Shown: in pieces, positions 1 to 10,283 of the stretch
Numbering within the stretch: the stretch's first letter is position 1
How the letters are laid out: each line of letters opens with the position of its first letter
Source of the DNA: Halichondria panicea
Lineage: Eukaryota > Porifera > Demospongiae > Suberitida > Halichondriidae
Assembly: GCF_963675165.1 (NCBI RefSeq)
Contig: NC_087383.1
Span: 1,031,399-1,095,398 of the forward strand
DNA length: 64,000 nt
Reading direction: 5' to 3'
Program-made: the position numbers and the translations under genes
Notes under the pieces: generated by a model
Database searches by the model: none
Told to the model about the DNA's origin: nothing
What the model saw: the letters and a program-made list of their open reading frames with translations, nothing else

Positions 1-104
1 AAACAATTGTTACTCACAATAATCCGGCGTGTGGGGTGGGTATTATTTACAAAAAGTTTTACGTTCGTAGTACGATTACTCGGGTAAGTGTGGTGCGCAT
101 GAGC

Positions 105-177
105 ACTAACAATGGATACCAGGCCCTTTTTTGACTTAGCGTTCAATTAGAGAACAAACAGCCTGGGAACGAGGCTA
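105..177. mobile_element. Remnant terminal arm of the Mutator-like family
   Basis: The stretch runs from an ATACCAGGCC motif through GCGTTCAATTAGAGA to GCCTGGGAACGAGGCTA. It therefore matches the right terminal arm of the 1,285-bp element at 1109-2393. No left arm or 9-bp target duplication could be found, so it looks like a decayed or solo arm. The second copy is at 13955-14027. Confidence 0.6.
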
Positions 178-353
178 TACAATGTAAAACTTATCAGTCG
201 CCGAATTTATGACCACAATATTATACAAGCTGCTTGATCATCTATTAGATATACATAAGGTGTTTGTTTGCATGTGAGGTACAGGTATTGGTACGTATTG
301 CCTAAGGGCAAGTGGTATAAAGCCGGGTCATGTGATCACACGGACTAACCCTC

Positions 354-515
354 ATACTTGAGCTTTGGCCAGTCTGTGAGTGTGTGATGGATGTGGCCGA
401 GGGATAGGTGAAGGTGGACAGGGAGAGACTACCCGAGAGGAAGGCGGAGCTTTGTGGCTTCCTCATACGATTGGACTGGATTATCACAAAGTCCTTCTGA
501 AACGGCATACTCAGA
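354..515 (-). pseudogene. Relic of DMXL exon 15
   Basis: The minus strand encodes a stretch with FVIIQSNRMRKPQSSAFLSG, matching exon 15 of the full DMXL gene (42923-42758). The acceptor at 515 is kept, but the donor that follows the SSSL codons is deleted. The exon belongs to a unit whose TRAF gene would lie left of the window. Bases 1-60 hold a badly decayed relic of exon 16. Confidence 0.8.
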
Positions 516-759
516 CTGTGTGTGTGTGTGGGGGGGGTCATGTGATGTGAAGTCAAATAAAGACATTTCACGAGAAGAGCCGATGGAGGTAATAATTATG
601 ATTTCTCATTAAAAAATCTTCTAAACGAAGTTGCTCAGTAATTCGCCATAACATATTTTCTTTGGCTAAGTAACTCGGAAGGCTGTCTTGAAGGAAGCCA
701 GTCCAGCATTACCAAGGAATCACTCTTATTGTGTAATCACTTCGATCATGTATTCCCTA

Positions 760-1016
760 AGGCCACTCCAAGTGACACTCTGGTTTCTGGTCCTGAAGTT
801 TTTCTAATCGGGCGGCTTTTCTCATCATGTCATTATAAATTTCACCTTATGAATCTCATTATTTTGCAAATGAATATCATTATCACACTATTTTGTGGCA
901 CATGGACCATTCTGCGCATGCGTAGTAGATAGAAATCCAATAATGAGATAGAAATCCAAGAATAAAATCTGATGCGGGCGGTGGACCAGAAACCAGAGTA
1001 TCACTTGGAGTGGCCT
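760..1016. mobile_element. MITE with about 34-bp inverted ends
   Basis: The left end AGGCCACTCCAAGTGA and the right end TCACTTGGAGTGGCCT are inverted copies that continue through a shared CTCTGGTTTCTGGTCC. Nothing coding is visible between them. The element has no clear target duplication that I can assign. A second copy is at 14612-14882. Confidence 0.7.
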
Positions 1017-1108
1017 AATGGGAATTCAGCTAGACTCTGCGGCTGATACATGAGACTAGCTTAGAAAGGGCGGCTGATTTATGAGACACAAACCATCAGA
1101 TTCACTGC

Positions 1109-2393
1109 TAGCCTTGACCCCAGGCCGATCTGTCTTTAATTGAACGCTAGGTCGCCTCCTCGGCCTGGTATTGATTGTATCTGGGCGTGACCGGAAAGTA
1201 TCAGCTATGTACTGTAAAATCTTCAGTTTATCACAGTTGGCTAGATATAATGATATAATGACACTAGAAATTAATACTGTGCACAGCAGTACTGCGTCCA
1301 AACTAAATGCAGATGTTTAGAAGCGAAGATCTCAAACAAGAGCTTCCAGAAAGACTTAATAAATACTGCGTTGGATATGCCTGCTAAGCCTTCAGGTGGC
1401 ATAACAAAGATTGTGTGTTCACAGTGCATCAAGAGACAGTAGAATCCTGACGTCACTGGTCAGGATAGCAACCACAAGTGTTGAAAGAGCCATTCCACGT
1501 CAGTAGTTTTAGTGCAGGTAGTTCTATAAGATCGGACCCTTGGGAAGGACACGAGTGGCACTGGGGCATCCTCTTTCAATGAGTTCACACCCATCAGCTA
1601 GGAGGAGTACGACGGGGGTTGGAGGGGAAGGTTCCATTTTGCTGCTGTATACAAATTAGTATGAACTTAAATTCACCATTCCACTATACATTTTGTAACT
1701 CACAGTGATGGTCCACACAAACTAGCCACGATCCCAGGCCGCACTTCCTTGAAGGCCGGTGAAGGAGGCTAACACAACACCAGTGCCAGTGCCGTAATGT
1801 CATATCTTGATCCAGATACCAAGGATTGGGCTATAGGCTATAGTGTACAATTTCCAATGATGAAAGGGTATTATTGATTTATATCGCTCACCTTGACAAT
1901 ACATCTCAGGCCCAGCCACTTGTGGACACTCCTGAGCATAGTATACAAGAGATCGATGGCCAGAGTCTGAGGATAGACTCTACCAAGTGTATCTGGCAAT
2001 CAATGGTCTAATCAAGCGCTTGTATTAAATTGTGTAGTCAATCAAAGGTAGCCACTGATAGCAGAAACTTGAGAACCTAGGTCTGTTCTTTCACAAGAGT
2101 GATGCTCCTTCTTCCTTCGCACAAGACAGCTCCTCACACTCTAGCTAGCTAAGCCTATAACTTGCAAAGAATAGACCTATGACACGGAGTTCTTTGTGAT
2201 TTAACGGTGATTTTACGGAGTAAGTATGCTTACATACACTATTAGTGTTCTATTCGCTCCACCTTGCTCAGGTATTCGCTCTTTTTTAGCGAATACCTGA
2301 GCAACCACAGCACATGCCCAGATACAATCAATACCAGGCCGAGGAGGCGACCTAGCGTTCAATTAGAGATGGATCGGCCTGGGATCGAGGCTA
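1109..2393. mobile_element. Non-autonomous Mutator-like element, 1,285 bp
   Basis: Long inverted ends of about 77 bp begin TAGCCT and end AGGCTA. Both carry CCAGGCCGATC and TTGAACGCTAGGTCGCCTCC. The 9-bp direct repeat ATTCACTGC flanks the element (1100-1108 and 2394-2402). The duplicate block has an uninterrupted single ATTCACTGC at the matching place (about 14974), which is a true empty site. A 9-bp duplication with long inverted ends fits the Mutator (MULE) superfamily. No transposase ORF is present inside. Confidence 0.9.
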
Positions 2394-2565
2394 ATTCACT
2401 GCCCACTTTATACAAACCACTTCCCGTGACCCAAAGTAGCGCTTGGGTTATTTATTCATGGGGCTCCGGGAGCTGGTGGTTGGGTGTCGGGAAACTGGCA
2501 TCTGCCATCAGAGCGCTAATTTATCTGGAGTTCTGTAACTCACAGTATGCACTGCTCGGTGTGGT

Positions 2566-2719
2566 GTACTTTATGCTGCCCTCGAAAGCAGTACTTATGC
2601 TACCTTAAAAAGTAGTACTTATGCTGCCCTAAAAAGCAGTACTTATGCTACCCTAAAAAGTAGTACTTATGCTGCCTTCGAAAAGCAGTACTTATGCTAC
2701 CCTAAAAAGTAGTACTTAA
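2566..2719. repeat. Minisatellite of about 24-bp units
   Basis: About six head-to-tail units based on AGTACTTATGCTACCCTAAA alternate between GCAGTACTTATG and GTAGTACTTATG variants. Short spacers vary between CCTAAAAA and CTCGAAA. The equivalent array in the other block is at 15127-15280. Confidence 0.85.
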
Positions 2720-3477
2720 TCCCTAAGCAGTTTCTGGCCAGACCGCTTTTTTTTAACGTTGGCACTGATTTGGCAGTATATAATTCAGTATATAGGCTTT
2801 TATGATCTGCATGCTTGCCACTGTTTCGGCTTATAATTATAATTGAGAGTGACGTTTTAATATTATGTATACATAAGCATAAGCACATGTAGTAAAAGTC
2901 AACATCATGCATGTACACAATATTTAATGTTATAGTCTAAGTAGTCACTAGCGAGTGTGGAAGGTACTGGTCGCCATGGCAAATCTTATTCAAACTGCAC
3001 ATAGTTATGTTCCGCCATGCAATCTCTTGTATAGTATGGTCACTCAGAGAACTGATCTTTCGCCTCCTCGTCTGAGCAGCTAGCTATCTAAGCTTGTTGA
3101 GACCCCTCTTTAGTTTACCTAAGAGAGAGAGAGAAAGAGAGGTCACGGTAAACAATGTAGGAGAAGCGTGTGATTATATAAAAATGATTATTTGTACCAG
3201 GATGTGCTCTGACACAGGAATATCCATTGTAACTCTCGATATGCGATATAGGGTAAATCCCATGGGCCTTCTAGGGTGTATATACATTCATATAGGGTAC
3301 ATGGAAACTACCATTGACAAAAAATTATGGAAAGCACAAATTTAAAATGTGCTGATGTTATAATAATTATAGTACTATAAGCAGTATTTTGGACACAGAA
3401 GTTAGCAGTCCATTCAAGAGAGAGAAACTGGCATATCAGAAATTATTGGGGCGAGTGAAGCGAGTCCCGACCTAGTC

Positions 3478-3885
3478 TTCAACGTTGCAATTTTGTCTGT
3501 ATGTATGTATGTATCCATACGTCATGGACCGGCACAATGATTTGCTTTTGGGACTCATGATCCTTGCCGACTTCCACCGTTGCAATTTTGTCTGTATGTA
3601 TCCATACGTCATGGACCGGCACAATGGTTTACTTTTGGGACTCATGATCCTTACCGACTTCCACGTGGATTCAAGCTGAAATCAAACAAAAAAGATGAAT
3701 CGAGAGCTAAAGTTATCATAAGCACACCAGGTGGAAACTATCTTACATTGGACGTATTTGGCCAAAATGTAGCAGCAATTGCTGAAATAGATGAAGCCGA
3801 AGTCACTGCTGACAACCTAATCTCTGCACAGCCCTTCTCATGTCCTTATAATGGTACTGTCATGAACTCAGTTACGCGACCTTGA
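3478..3885 (+). other. 94-bp tandem duplication followed by a short unknown ORF
   Basis: A segment of about 94 bp containing CCATACGTCATGGACCGGCA is repeated back to back (about 3484-3577 and 3578-3670). It is followed by an open frame to a stop at 3885 that includes KVIISTPGGNYLTLDVFGQN. I do not recognise this peptide. It has no neighbouring exons that fit DMXL or TRAF, so it is probably inserted material. It is conserved in the duplicate block at 16040-16449 with only a few changes. Confidence 0.45.
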
Positions 3886-4088
3886 TAACTACCAGTGCGA
3901 ATGTAAAATGCTTCTACTACGTATACTAAATAACCTTGAATTTAAATACAACATATTTCTTTTAATTCGTAAAACAAGCATGTTTTCTTACGCTCGCCCC
4001 ACAATGTTCAACATTCTCCTAGTATTATTATTTTTAAATCAGTGGAGGTATAGCTATATATATAGAGACGAGGGTATGCAGTCCTCAC

Positions 4089-4662
4089 CTGTTGTCACTG
4101 CCGTCCCCACAGGTTGCTATGAAACTGGAGGAGCCGAGGAACAGAAAGTCACTGAGGTGCTTCATACCAGAGTAGAGAGAGTGGTAGGGCTTGCGGGCAG
4201 CTGTGTGTATCCCTTGCCATAGCGACAGCTTGCCACTGTTGTTAGTCACTCCATACTGTGGGGGTGGTACATGAGAGCATGAATTAAATTAGCAGAGGAG
4301 GGATACTTCTACAAGCCACAAATAATATGCACCCAAAAGCCTAATGTGAATCCTAATTATAAGAGGACATTCTTAATACATTTCCTATATATAGCTGAAT
4401 ATTGAATAGGAAATGTATGCCCTCTTATAATTATGAATAAGAGGGCATACATTTCCTAGCTAGGAAGATATAGGCAACAAAAGCTCCAGTTTTACAGTGC
4501 ACACTAAAATGAGTGATTGAAATTCATTCACTTTGTTTCCCTCTGAAGTGAATCGTACCATGGTGATGCTGGCCCTAGAGCCCGGGGGAATCTGGGTGGA
4601 GACTGGATGAGGGTTACCAAATTCCCACATCACCACGGAGCCATCCATACAGCCAGTCAGAT
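4089..4662 (-). pseudogene. Relic DMXL exons 18 (4255-4089) and 17 (4662-4532)
   Basis: Both exons keep the exact lengths of the real gene (167 and 131 bp) with acceptor and donor dinucleotides. Exon 17 encodes TGCMDGSVVMWEFGNP and exon 18 encodes SGKLSLWQGIHTAARK, parts of the C-terminal WD40 repeats. They are cut off from exons 1-14, so they are presumed non-functional. Between them, 4330-4465 holds an AT-rich inverted repeat built on AGGAAATGTATGCCCTCTTA. Confidence 0.85.
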
Positions 4663-4892
4663 CTGAGCAGATGTGGGGGGACATAACAATGTGTGCCATG
4701 GTAATGTTATTGTGGTATAACTAAAGGAGATATGTCATGAATGTAGTTAAGCCTAAGGACACGTAGATTTGGTTTGAGAAAATTTAAGGGCTGTCATTAC
4801 TATAAAAGACAAACAAATAATGTGTTAGGTAAGCTTGCATGTATTTGCTGATATAATATAGCTACCAATAACAAGTTATAGTTGTGACACAT

Positions 4893-4999
4893 GCACGAGT
4901 GCCACATGGGATATATTGGCTCAGTAGTGACTTAGGCCCGAGGGCCGCAGGCCTCGAGGGCAAGTGCACTACTGAGCCAATATATCCAATGTGCGCACG
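4893..4999. repeat. Hairpin element in a TRAF 5'UTR intron
   Basis: Arms containing GATATATTGGCTCAGTAGTG and CACTACTGAGCCAATATATC flank a GC-rich loop. It lies in the presumed 5'UTR intron (4829-5185) of the TRAF pseudogene at 5198. A small MITE is likely. The second copy is at 17464-17570. Confidence 0.7.
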
Positions 5000-5197
5000 A
5001 GTGAGCTGTGTAACAACTGATTTGTTGCATTCCTTGTGCATTCCTTTCCGTGTACACATCACTCCTTTTATAGGACAACTAGTTTCAACTACTTGTGGTG
5101 GCTGTGGAATGCACCAGACGCAGATATTGGCACAGTGTTTCCTTTGATCTGCCCACTCAAAATGCAACAATGCTTGTTTCTACAGCTGGCTGGAGAA

Positions 5198-6247
5198 ATG
5201 GCTAAATTCAGTGAGGTTATGATAATGATTTTGTAGATCAGCCCCCAAAAACTTTGGAGTGTTCGATATGCCTGTTGACGCTACGAGACCCCATGGTCAT
5301 CAGTTGCTGTGGTAACCACTATTGTGAAGCTTGCATTGGTCGAATCACTAACAACAGAAATCCTTGTCCTCTCTGCAATTCTCCAGACTTCACGACACTT
5401 CTCCACAAGGGTGTGGCCCGAGAGGTGAATGTCCTGAGGGTGTATTGTCCTAAGAAGGCCCAAGGCTGTGACTGGCAAGGGGAGCTAGGACAAGTGGACC
5501 ACCACCTCAACCCCACGGCTAACTCTAGCGGATGTGGTTTTGTCATGGTTGAGTGCAAGTACAAGTGCGGAGGATTGTTCGAACGACGAGTGATTGCTTC
5601 TCATGAGGCTGACAATTCTGCTAAGCGACCAATCGAAGTGAAGATGGCCTTTCTTGCTAGAAGATTAGAAATGCTAGCTACAGAGAATAAGAATGAAGTT
5701 GAAGCTAAAGTTACAGCACTCAAAACACAACTCCAAGCTGAAGTTACAACACTTCACAAAGAAGTTATTGCATTAAAAGCCGAAAACACATCATTGAAAC
5801 CAAATAGAAGCTCGATCATCACTACAATTACCTCCTTTCTACTTTACCGTGCTTAATTATGAGCAGAGCAAGAAGAACAACCACATAATATTGAGCCCAC
5901 CATTTTATTCGCATCCTAAAGGGTACAAAATGTGCTTACAAATATACCCAAACGGATTCTGGTCTGGACAGAATACACACTTGGCATTGTTTATTAACAT
6001 AATGAGGGGGGAGTTCGATGACACGCTTCAGTGGCCATTCACAGGAAGAGTCACCATAGATATGGACAACAAGTTTAAGCAATGGACTCAAATAATAGTG
6101 GTCAACTTCAAGGATTATCCAACAAGTGGTAACTACGGGTATTATCAAGTTCTTCGACACGACCAAGTTGCAGCAGAGTACATGATCGAGAATGGAATTC
6201 GTCACAGTCGTGTCCATTTTCGAGTAAATCGTGTGGAACTAGTTTAA
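5198..6247 (+). pseudogene. TRAF-like pseudogene, copy A
   Basis: This is a full-length relative of the intact TRAF gene at 41317, with RING (ECSICLLTL), TRAF zinc fingers, an extended coiled coil and a MATH domain. It is broken twice. A 1-bp loss after the start (about 5211; AGTGAGG where paralogues have AGTGGAGG) shifts the N-terminus. A 2-bp loss near 5805, in the linker before MATH, puts the MATH domain (5849-6247) into another frame. The middle frame is open from 5254 to 5856 and could make a RING/zinc-finger/coiled-coil product from an internal Met. A 5'UTR intron (4829-5185; donor GTAAGC, acceptor TACAG) is preserved. The same two lesions occur in copy D. Confidence 0.85.
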
Positions 6248-6299
6248 ACGTGTGTATTTAGAAGTACTAAATGTAAATTTCTTATTACAATTGACTCAC

Positions 6300-6859
6300 A
6301 ATAAGCCAGCGTGGGGTGAGGGGGGCCATTCTCCGCACTCCAACCACGTTCCTCCTCCATGCAACAGGCTCACCTATATGGGGCTACTGTGCACCCTTAC
6401 ATGGGCCACACCCATTAACTGCAAGGGAAACTCATATCAACAACACTGGAAGCACATGGTTGTAACTAGTGTAACAATCTTATCACTCACTACAATTAAT
6501 GAAAGCTGCTAGCTATAATTATATTTAGCAACGACAATATGGTCACATGTTACTCCATATACTGTTGGGGTGAGGAGTATGAACCATTAGCTGGTATAGG
6601 AACTCAAATGCCATTTATTATTATTATAATCGTACATTTTTGGGTACAGTGAAACAAATTAACTGTTAAAAATTAACCTATATCAGTAGCACAAAAATGG
6701 ACCAATCCAATAAAGGTTTAATAAGCGAAACACTATGTTTCCCTCTGAAGTGAATCGGACGCTGGGCCCAGAGCCCGGGGGAATCTGGGTGGAGACTGGC
6801 CGAGAGTTACCAAACACCCACATCACCACAGAGCCATCCATATATACAGCTAATCAGAT
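6300..6859 (-). pseudogene. Relic DMXL exons 16 (6364-6300) and 17 (6859-6733)
   Basis: Exon 16 lies just past TRAF copy A and exon 17 lies upstream of TRAF copy B, as in the real gene. Exon 16 has lost its CTGCAG acceptor. Exon 17 is shortened and has a small insertion in the TGCMDG region and a missing stretch after PGSG. No exon 18-21 relics lie between these two TRAF copies, so this unit is internally deleted. Bases 6360-6730 otherwise show no gene. Confidence 0.7.
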
Positions 6860-7040
6860 CTAAGCAGGTGCATGTGGGGGGATATAACACTATTGTTCAG
6901 ATATATGATTATGGTTATGTTGCTAAGAGATGAAGGAGAATGAACAATGAATCTGTTAAAGACACACCCAGTTTAAAAAAAAAATAACAGCAAGACACCA
7001 GTTAGGAGGTAAGCATAAGTGTTCAACGCTTGTGTTTGTG

Positions 7041-7120
7041 TAGCCTCGGTCCCAGGCCGATAGAACGAAGTTATCTAGTTGGTGGCCTAGCTAGAGACAA
7101 CTCGGCTGGGAACAAGGCTA
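7041..7120. mobile_element. 80-bp Mutator-like micro-element
   Basis: It begins TAGCCTCGGTCCCAGGCCGA and ends CGGCTGGGAACAAGGCTA. The 9-bp duplication GTGTTTGTG lies on both sides (7032-7040 and 7121-7129). It sits inside the 5'UTR intron (7009-7200) of TRAF copy B. It is present at the same site in the duplicate block (19614-19693), so it predates the duplication. Confidence 0.85.
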
Positions 7121-7212
7121 GTGTTTGTGGTATACAGTCACATTGCTATAACACAACTGATAACATAATTATAGCTATAAAATGTTTGTTTCTAATACAG
7201 CCGGCTCGAGAA

Positions 7213-8202
7213 ATGGCTACATGTACATTCAGTGGAGGTTACGATTATGATTTTATAGATCAACTCCCCAAATCTTTGGAGTGTTCGATATGCCTGTTGA
7301 CTCTACAAGACCCCATGGTCATCAGTTGCTGTGGTAACCACTTTTGTGAAGCTTGCATTGGTCGAATCAAGAGTAACAGAAAACCTTGTCCCCTCTGCAA
7401 TTCTCCAGACTTCACGACACTTCTCCACAAGGGTGTGGCCCGAGAGGTGAACGCCCTGAGGGTGTATTGTCCCAAGAAGGCCCAAGGCTGTGACTGGCAA
7501 GGGGAGCTAGGACAAGTGGACCACCACCTCAACCCCACAGCTAACTCTAGGGGGTGTGGCTTTGTCATGGTTGAGTGCAAGTACAAGTGCGGGGGATTGT
7601 TCGAACGACAAATGATTGCTTCTCATGATTGTGCTAAACGACCAATCGAAGTGAAGATGGCTTTTCTGGCTAGAAAATTAGAGATGCTAGCTACAGAAGT
7701 TACGACACTCAAAGCTGAGAACACGTCACTGAAACAGCAAATGGAAGCTCGACCACTACCACCAGTACCTCCGTTCTACTATACCCTAAATAATTATCAG
7801 CAGTGTAAGGAGGAAAACCGTACAAAAACGAGCCCACCATTCTATTCTAATCCTAAAGGCTACAAAATGCGCTTAGAGATACACCCAAACGGATTCGGGA
7901 CTGGACAGAATACACACTTGTCATTGTTTGTATTCATAATGAGAGGGGAGTTCGATGACATGCTTCAGTGGCCATTCACAGGAAGAGTCACCATAGATAT
8001 GTACAGCAACAAGTCAAAGCAGTGGACTCAACTGCAAGTGGTTGATTTCAAGGATAATCCAGTTGAGAGGAAATGTGATCGTTCAACGAGTGGTGGTAAT
8101 GGGTATCACATCACACAAGACAAAATTACAGAGTACGTGATCAAAGAAGAAACTCATCATACTCGTGTCTGTTTTCGAGTAAATCGTGTGGAACTAGTTT
8201 AA
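7213..8202 (+). CDS. TRAF-like RING/MATH adaptor protein, copy B
   Basis: A single uninterrupted frame of 329 codons. TRAF proteins are cytosolic trimeric adaptors and often RING-type E3 ligases acting below TNF, IL-1 or Toll receptors. Visible parts are the RING (ECSICLLTL to CPLC), two TRAF zinc fingers (CPKKAQGCDW; CKYKCGG), a short coiled coil (MLATEVTTLKAENTSLKQQ) and a C-terminal MATH/TRAF-C domain (MRGEFDDMLQWPFTGRV). The start at 7213 is chosen because all paralogues begin just after a conserved splice acceptor. The frame stays open further upstream only through intron sequence. The coiled coil is shorter than in copies A and H. Nested between relics of DMXL exons 17 and 16. Confidence 0.88.
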   Translation: MATCTFSGGYDYDFIDQLPKSLECSICLLTLQDPMVISCCGNHFCEACIGRIKSNRKPCPLCNSPDFTTLLHKGVAREVNALRVYCPKKAQGCDWQGELGQVDHHLNPTANSRGCGFVMVECKYKCGGLFERQMIASHDCAKRPIEVKMAFLARKLEMLATEVTTLKAENTSLKQQMEARPLPPVPPFYYTLNNYQQCKEENRTKTSPPFYSNPKGYKMRLEIHPNGFGTGQNTHLSLFVFIMRGEFDDMLQWPFTGRVTIDMYSNKSKQWTQLQVVDFKDNPVERKCDRSTSGGNGYHITQDKITEYVIKEETHHTRVCFRVNRVELV

Positions 8203-8245
8203 ATGTTGTGTATTTACTGCCGTAGACTTGATATAATTGACTCAC

Positions 8246-8552
8246 AATAAGCCAGAGTGGGGTGGGGGGCCATTCTCTGCACTCCAACCACGTTCCTCCT
8301 CATCAACTGCAGGGGACATGCGTGCAAATTACATGTATATAATAATATCATCTACATACTCTATACTGTAACAGTGAATCTTAATTGTTGCTCACTACAA
8401 CCATAGATCATAGAGTATAGAAAATAGAGGGATGGGTGAAGGTGGACAGGGAGAGATCTAGACGACCCGAGAGGAAGGCAGAGCTTTGTGGCTTCCTCAC
8501 ACGATTGGACTGGATCATCACAAAGTTCTCCTTCTGAAACGGCATGCTCAGA
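8246..8552 (-). pseudogene. Relic DMXL exons 16 (8306-8246) and 15 (8552-about 8429)
   Basis: Exon 16 is exactly 61 bp with CTGCAG acceptor and GTGAGT donor, 44 bp after the TRAF stop. Exon 15 keeps its acceptor and the VMIQSNRVRKPQSSAFLSG stretch but is truncated at its donor end after THPS. This places TRAF copy B in a relic DMXL intron 16. Confidence 0.85.
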
Positions 8553-8559
8553 CTGTGTG

Positions 8560-9480
8560 TGTGCATGCATAGATACATTTGTACTATAATTTTATAGTAT
8601 CTATGGGTGTATGTGTGTGGGCGGGGGGGATCGTGGTTTGAAGTCAATAACGACATTGCATGAAAAGGACCATGTGATGGAGGTAATATAATTTCTCATT
8701 AAAAATCTCCTAAAAGAAGATGTTTAGTAATTCGCCATAACATATTTTTTGGTTATAACTTCTTGGCTTCAAGTATAGCGTGGGAGGCTGTCTTGAAGCT
8801 ATAGTCCAGCATCACCCAGAAATCGCTGCGTAATCACTTCAGGATTGATTTTGTGGATTTTTCTCTTGTGCTTTGCTCAACTGAGAAAAAATACGTTAGC
8901 TGTAAGAGTGCTCTTTGTAGCTGGGAGCCGGCATGAGCTAGTGATCTTAGATCTCAACCATGCATTTTCGCCATAGCCATGTGAATTTCAGCTTCCAATT
9001 GTAGATTGCTTGCCGTTGGACTGAGCAGTTTCAGACTGCAACTAAATATATATATGGGCGCAGCTGCAGGCTGCTTAAAACAGGGCTGGTAACAATGGCA
9101 GTAACCACTGTCAAGGAATTCTTACAAGTATATATTTCATCTCTAGTGTATATAAAGATAAAGACGGTACATAAAGCCTTTTACAGTGGTGACATGCACT
9201 TCAACTACAGTCTCATCAACAGCTAGTGCGCATGTGCATATGCAGCCGTCCCTTTACTGTGGTGGTAATTAGAGGGCAACTTGAATTGATAAAAACACTG
9301 AGCTGTCTGAAGACTAATAACCATGCATGTAACCATGCTTAGGGGACAGAACTAGCAAGACCAACAAGTCTTGTTGATTGCCATTTATAAGAAGCTAGAC
9401 AATGCAACTTGAACATTTTGTAGAGAAATGTACAGTTTGAATCTAAACTCACTCAGAGGCACAGAACGTAAAACACAAAC
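8560..9480. other. Unit-junction DNA, no gene
   Basis: This stretch joins material resembling the start of DMXL intron 14 (GCTCATT...CCATAA motif) to the 3' flank of DMXL exon 21. Similar sequence lies at 21133-22053, 34000-34690 and 38201-39140. It marks where one amplified unit meets the next. I see no coding potential or RNA gene in it. Confidence 0.6.
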
Positions 9481-9488
9481 ACACACAA

Positions 9489-9578
9489 TCATAACACTAC
9501 AGTTTGACATTTCACACTACCGTTGGCATGGAGGCCGGGGTACGAGGCAAGCTCCTCAAATGAATTGCTGTCCAGAAC
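9489..9578 (-). pseudogene. Relic DMXL exon 21, internally deleted
   Basis: The frame begins VLDSNSFEELASYPGLHA and then jumps directly to NGSVKCQTVVL and the stop. It lacks the middle 28 codons of the real last exon (39316-39143). It is immediately followed by a 32-bp palindromic insertion. Confidence 0.85.
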
Positions 9579-9587
9579 CTGTGATGT

Positions 9588-9619
9588 TAGCCTCGATTCA
9601 AGGCCTTGAATCGAGGCTA
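9588..9619. mobile_element. 32-bp palindromic Mutator-like micro-element
   Basis: It is a perfect palindrome with arms TAGCCTCGATTCAAGG and its complement and has no interior at all. CTGTGATGT is duplicated on both sides (9579-9587 and 9620-9628). The related relic exon 21 at 34692-34865 has the uninterrupted site. Its ends match those of the 1-kb Mutator-like elements in this window. Confidence 0.85.
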
Positions 9620-10031
9620 CTGTGATGTATGCGAATGGTAAAGAGGCATAAATTATATATACTATTATATTGAACCTGCACAGGTGACACTTATGGTAAA
9701 GAGAGATTATCTTGACTGTATGCATGTACGTATGGAGGTAGAAAACGCATTAATGAGGCTTCATAGTAATTCCATTGGGAAGCCAGTGAAAACAGTACAG
9801 ATGGGCCAATTTCGGGGGGGAGGGACAATGGCACTAAGGAAAGGTTCACTATGCAATGCATATTGATTTCATTTGGTAGCCAATCTAAGTACGTGTACAA
9901 GCAACAAATATGCACCCCAGAAATCTATAAATGTGAATCCATGAATAATGAAGAAGTGGGTACACAATGACATACATTTCCCAAAAGCTCCAGTTTTACA
10001 GTGCACACTCAAACTATAAATATTCAACCAC

Positions 10032-10157
10032 TTTGTTTCCCTCTGGAGTGAATAATATCATGGTGACGCTGGCCCCAGAGCATGGGGGAATCTGGGTGGA
10101 GACGGTTACCAACTGACTCCCACATCACCACGGAGCCATCCATACAGCCTGTCAGAT
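10032..10157 (-). pseudogene. Relic DMXL exon 17
   Basis: It matches exon 17 (41107-40977) but is five bases short, so its frame is lost. The acceptor CTGCTCAG is retained. It belongs to the unit of TRAF copy C (12798). Confidence 0.75.
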
Positions 10158-10283
10158 CTGAGCAGGTGTGGGGGAGAATATAACAATGCATGGGTTATTG
10201 TTGAGGTTGATACGAAAATAAGGAGATATAGTTAAAGACACACCCATCAGTTGAGAAAAACAGTGAAGACCTACAGTTAGCAG

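Noticed and set aside
3094..3345. Plus-strand ORF beginning in a GAGA tract
   Set aside because: Low-complexity start, no recognisable domain, and conserved only because of the block duplication.
4884..5147. ORFs of 87 and 102 codons on both strands
   Set aside because: They are created by the hairpin element in an intron and translate both arms of the palindrome.
5281..5564. Minus-strand ORFs opposite the RING of every TRAF copy
   Set aside because: They recur only because the plus-strand RING/zinc-finger coding is conserved. They have no start context, splice support or family match.
7030..7212. N-terminal extension of TRAF copies B and E (61 codons)
   Set aside because: It starts at a TTG and runs through an 80-bp transposon and a splice acceptor. 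Other paralogues start at the ATG right after that acceptor.
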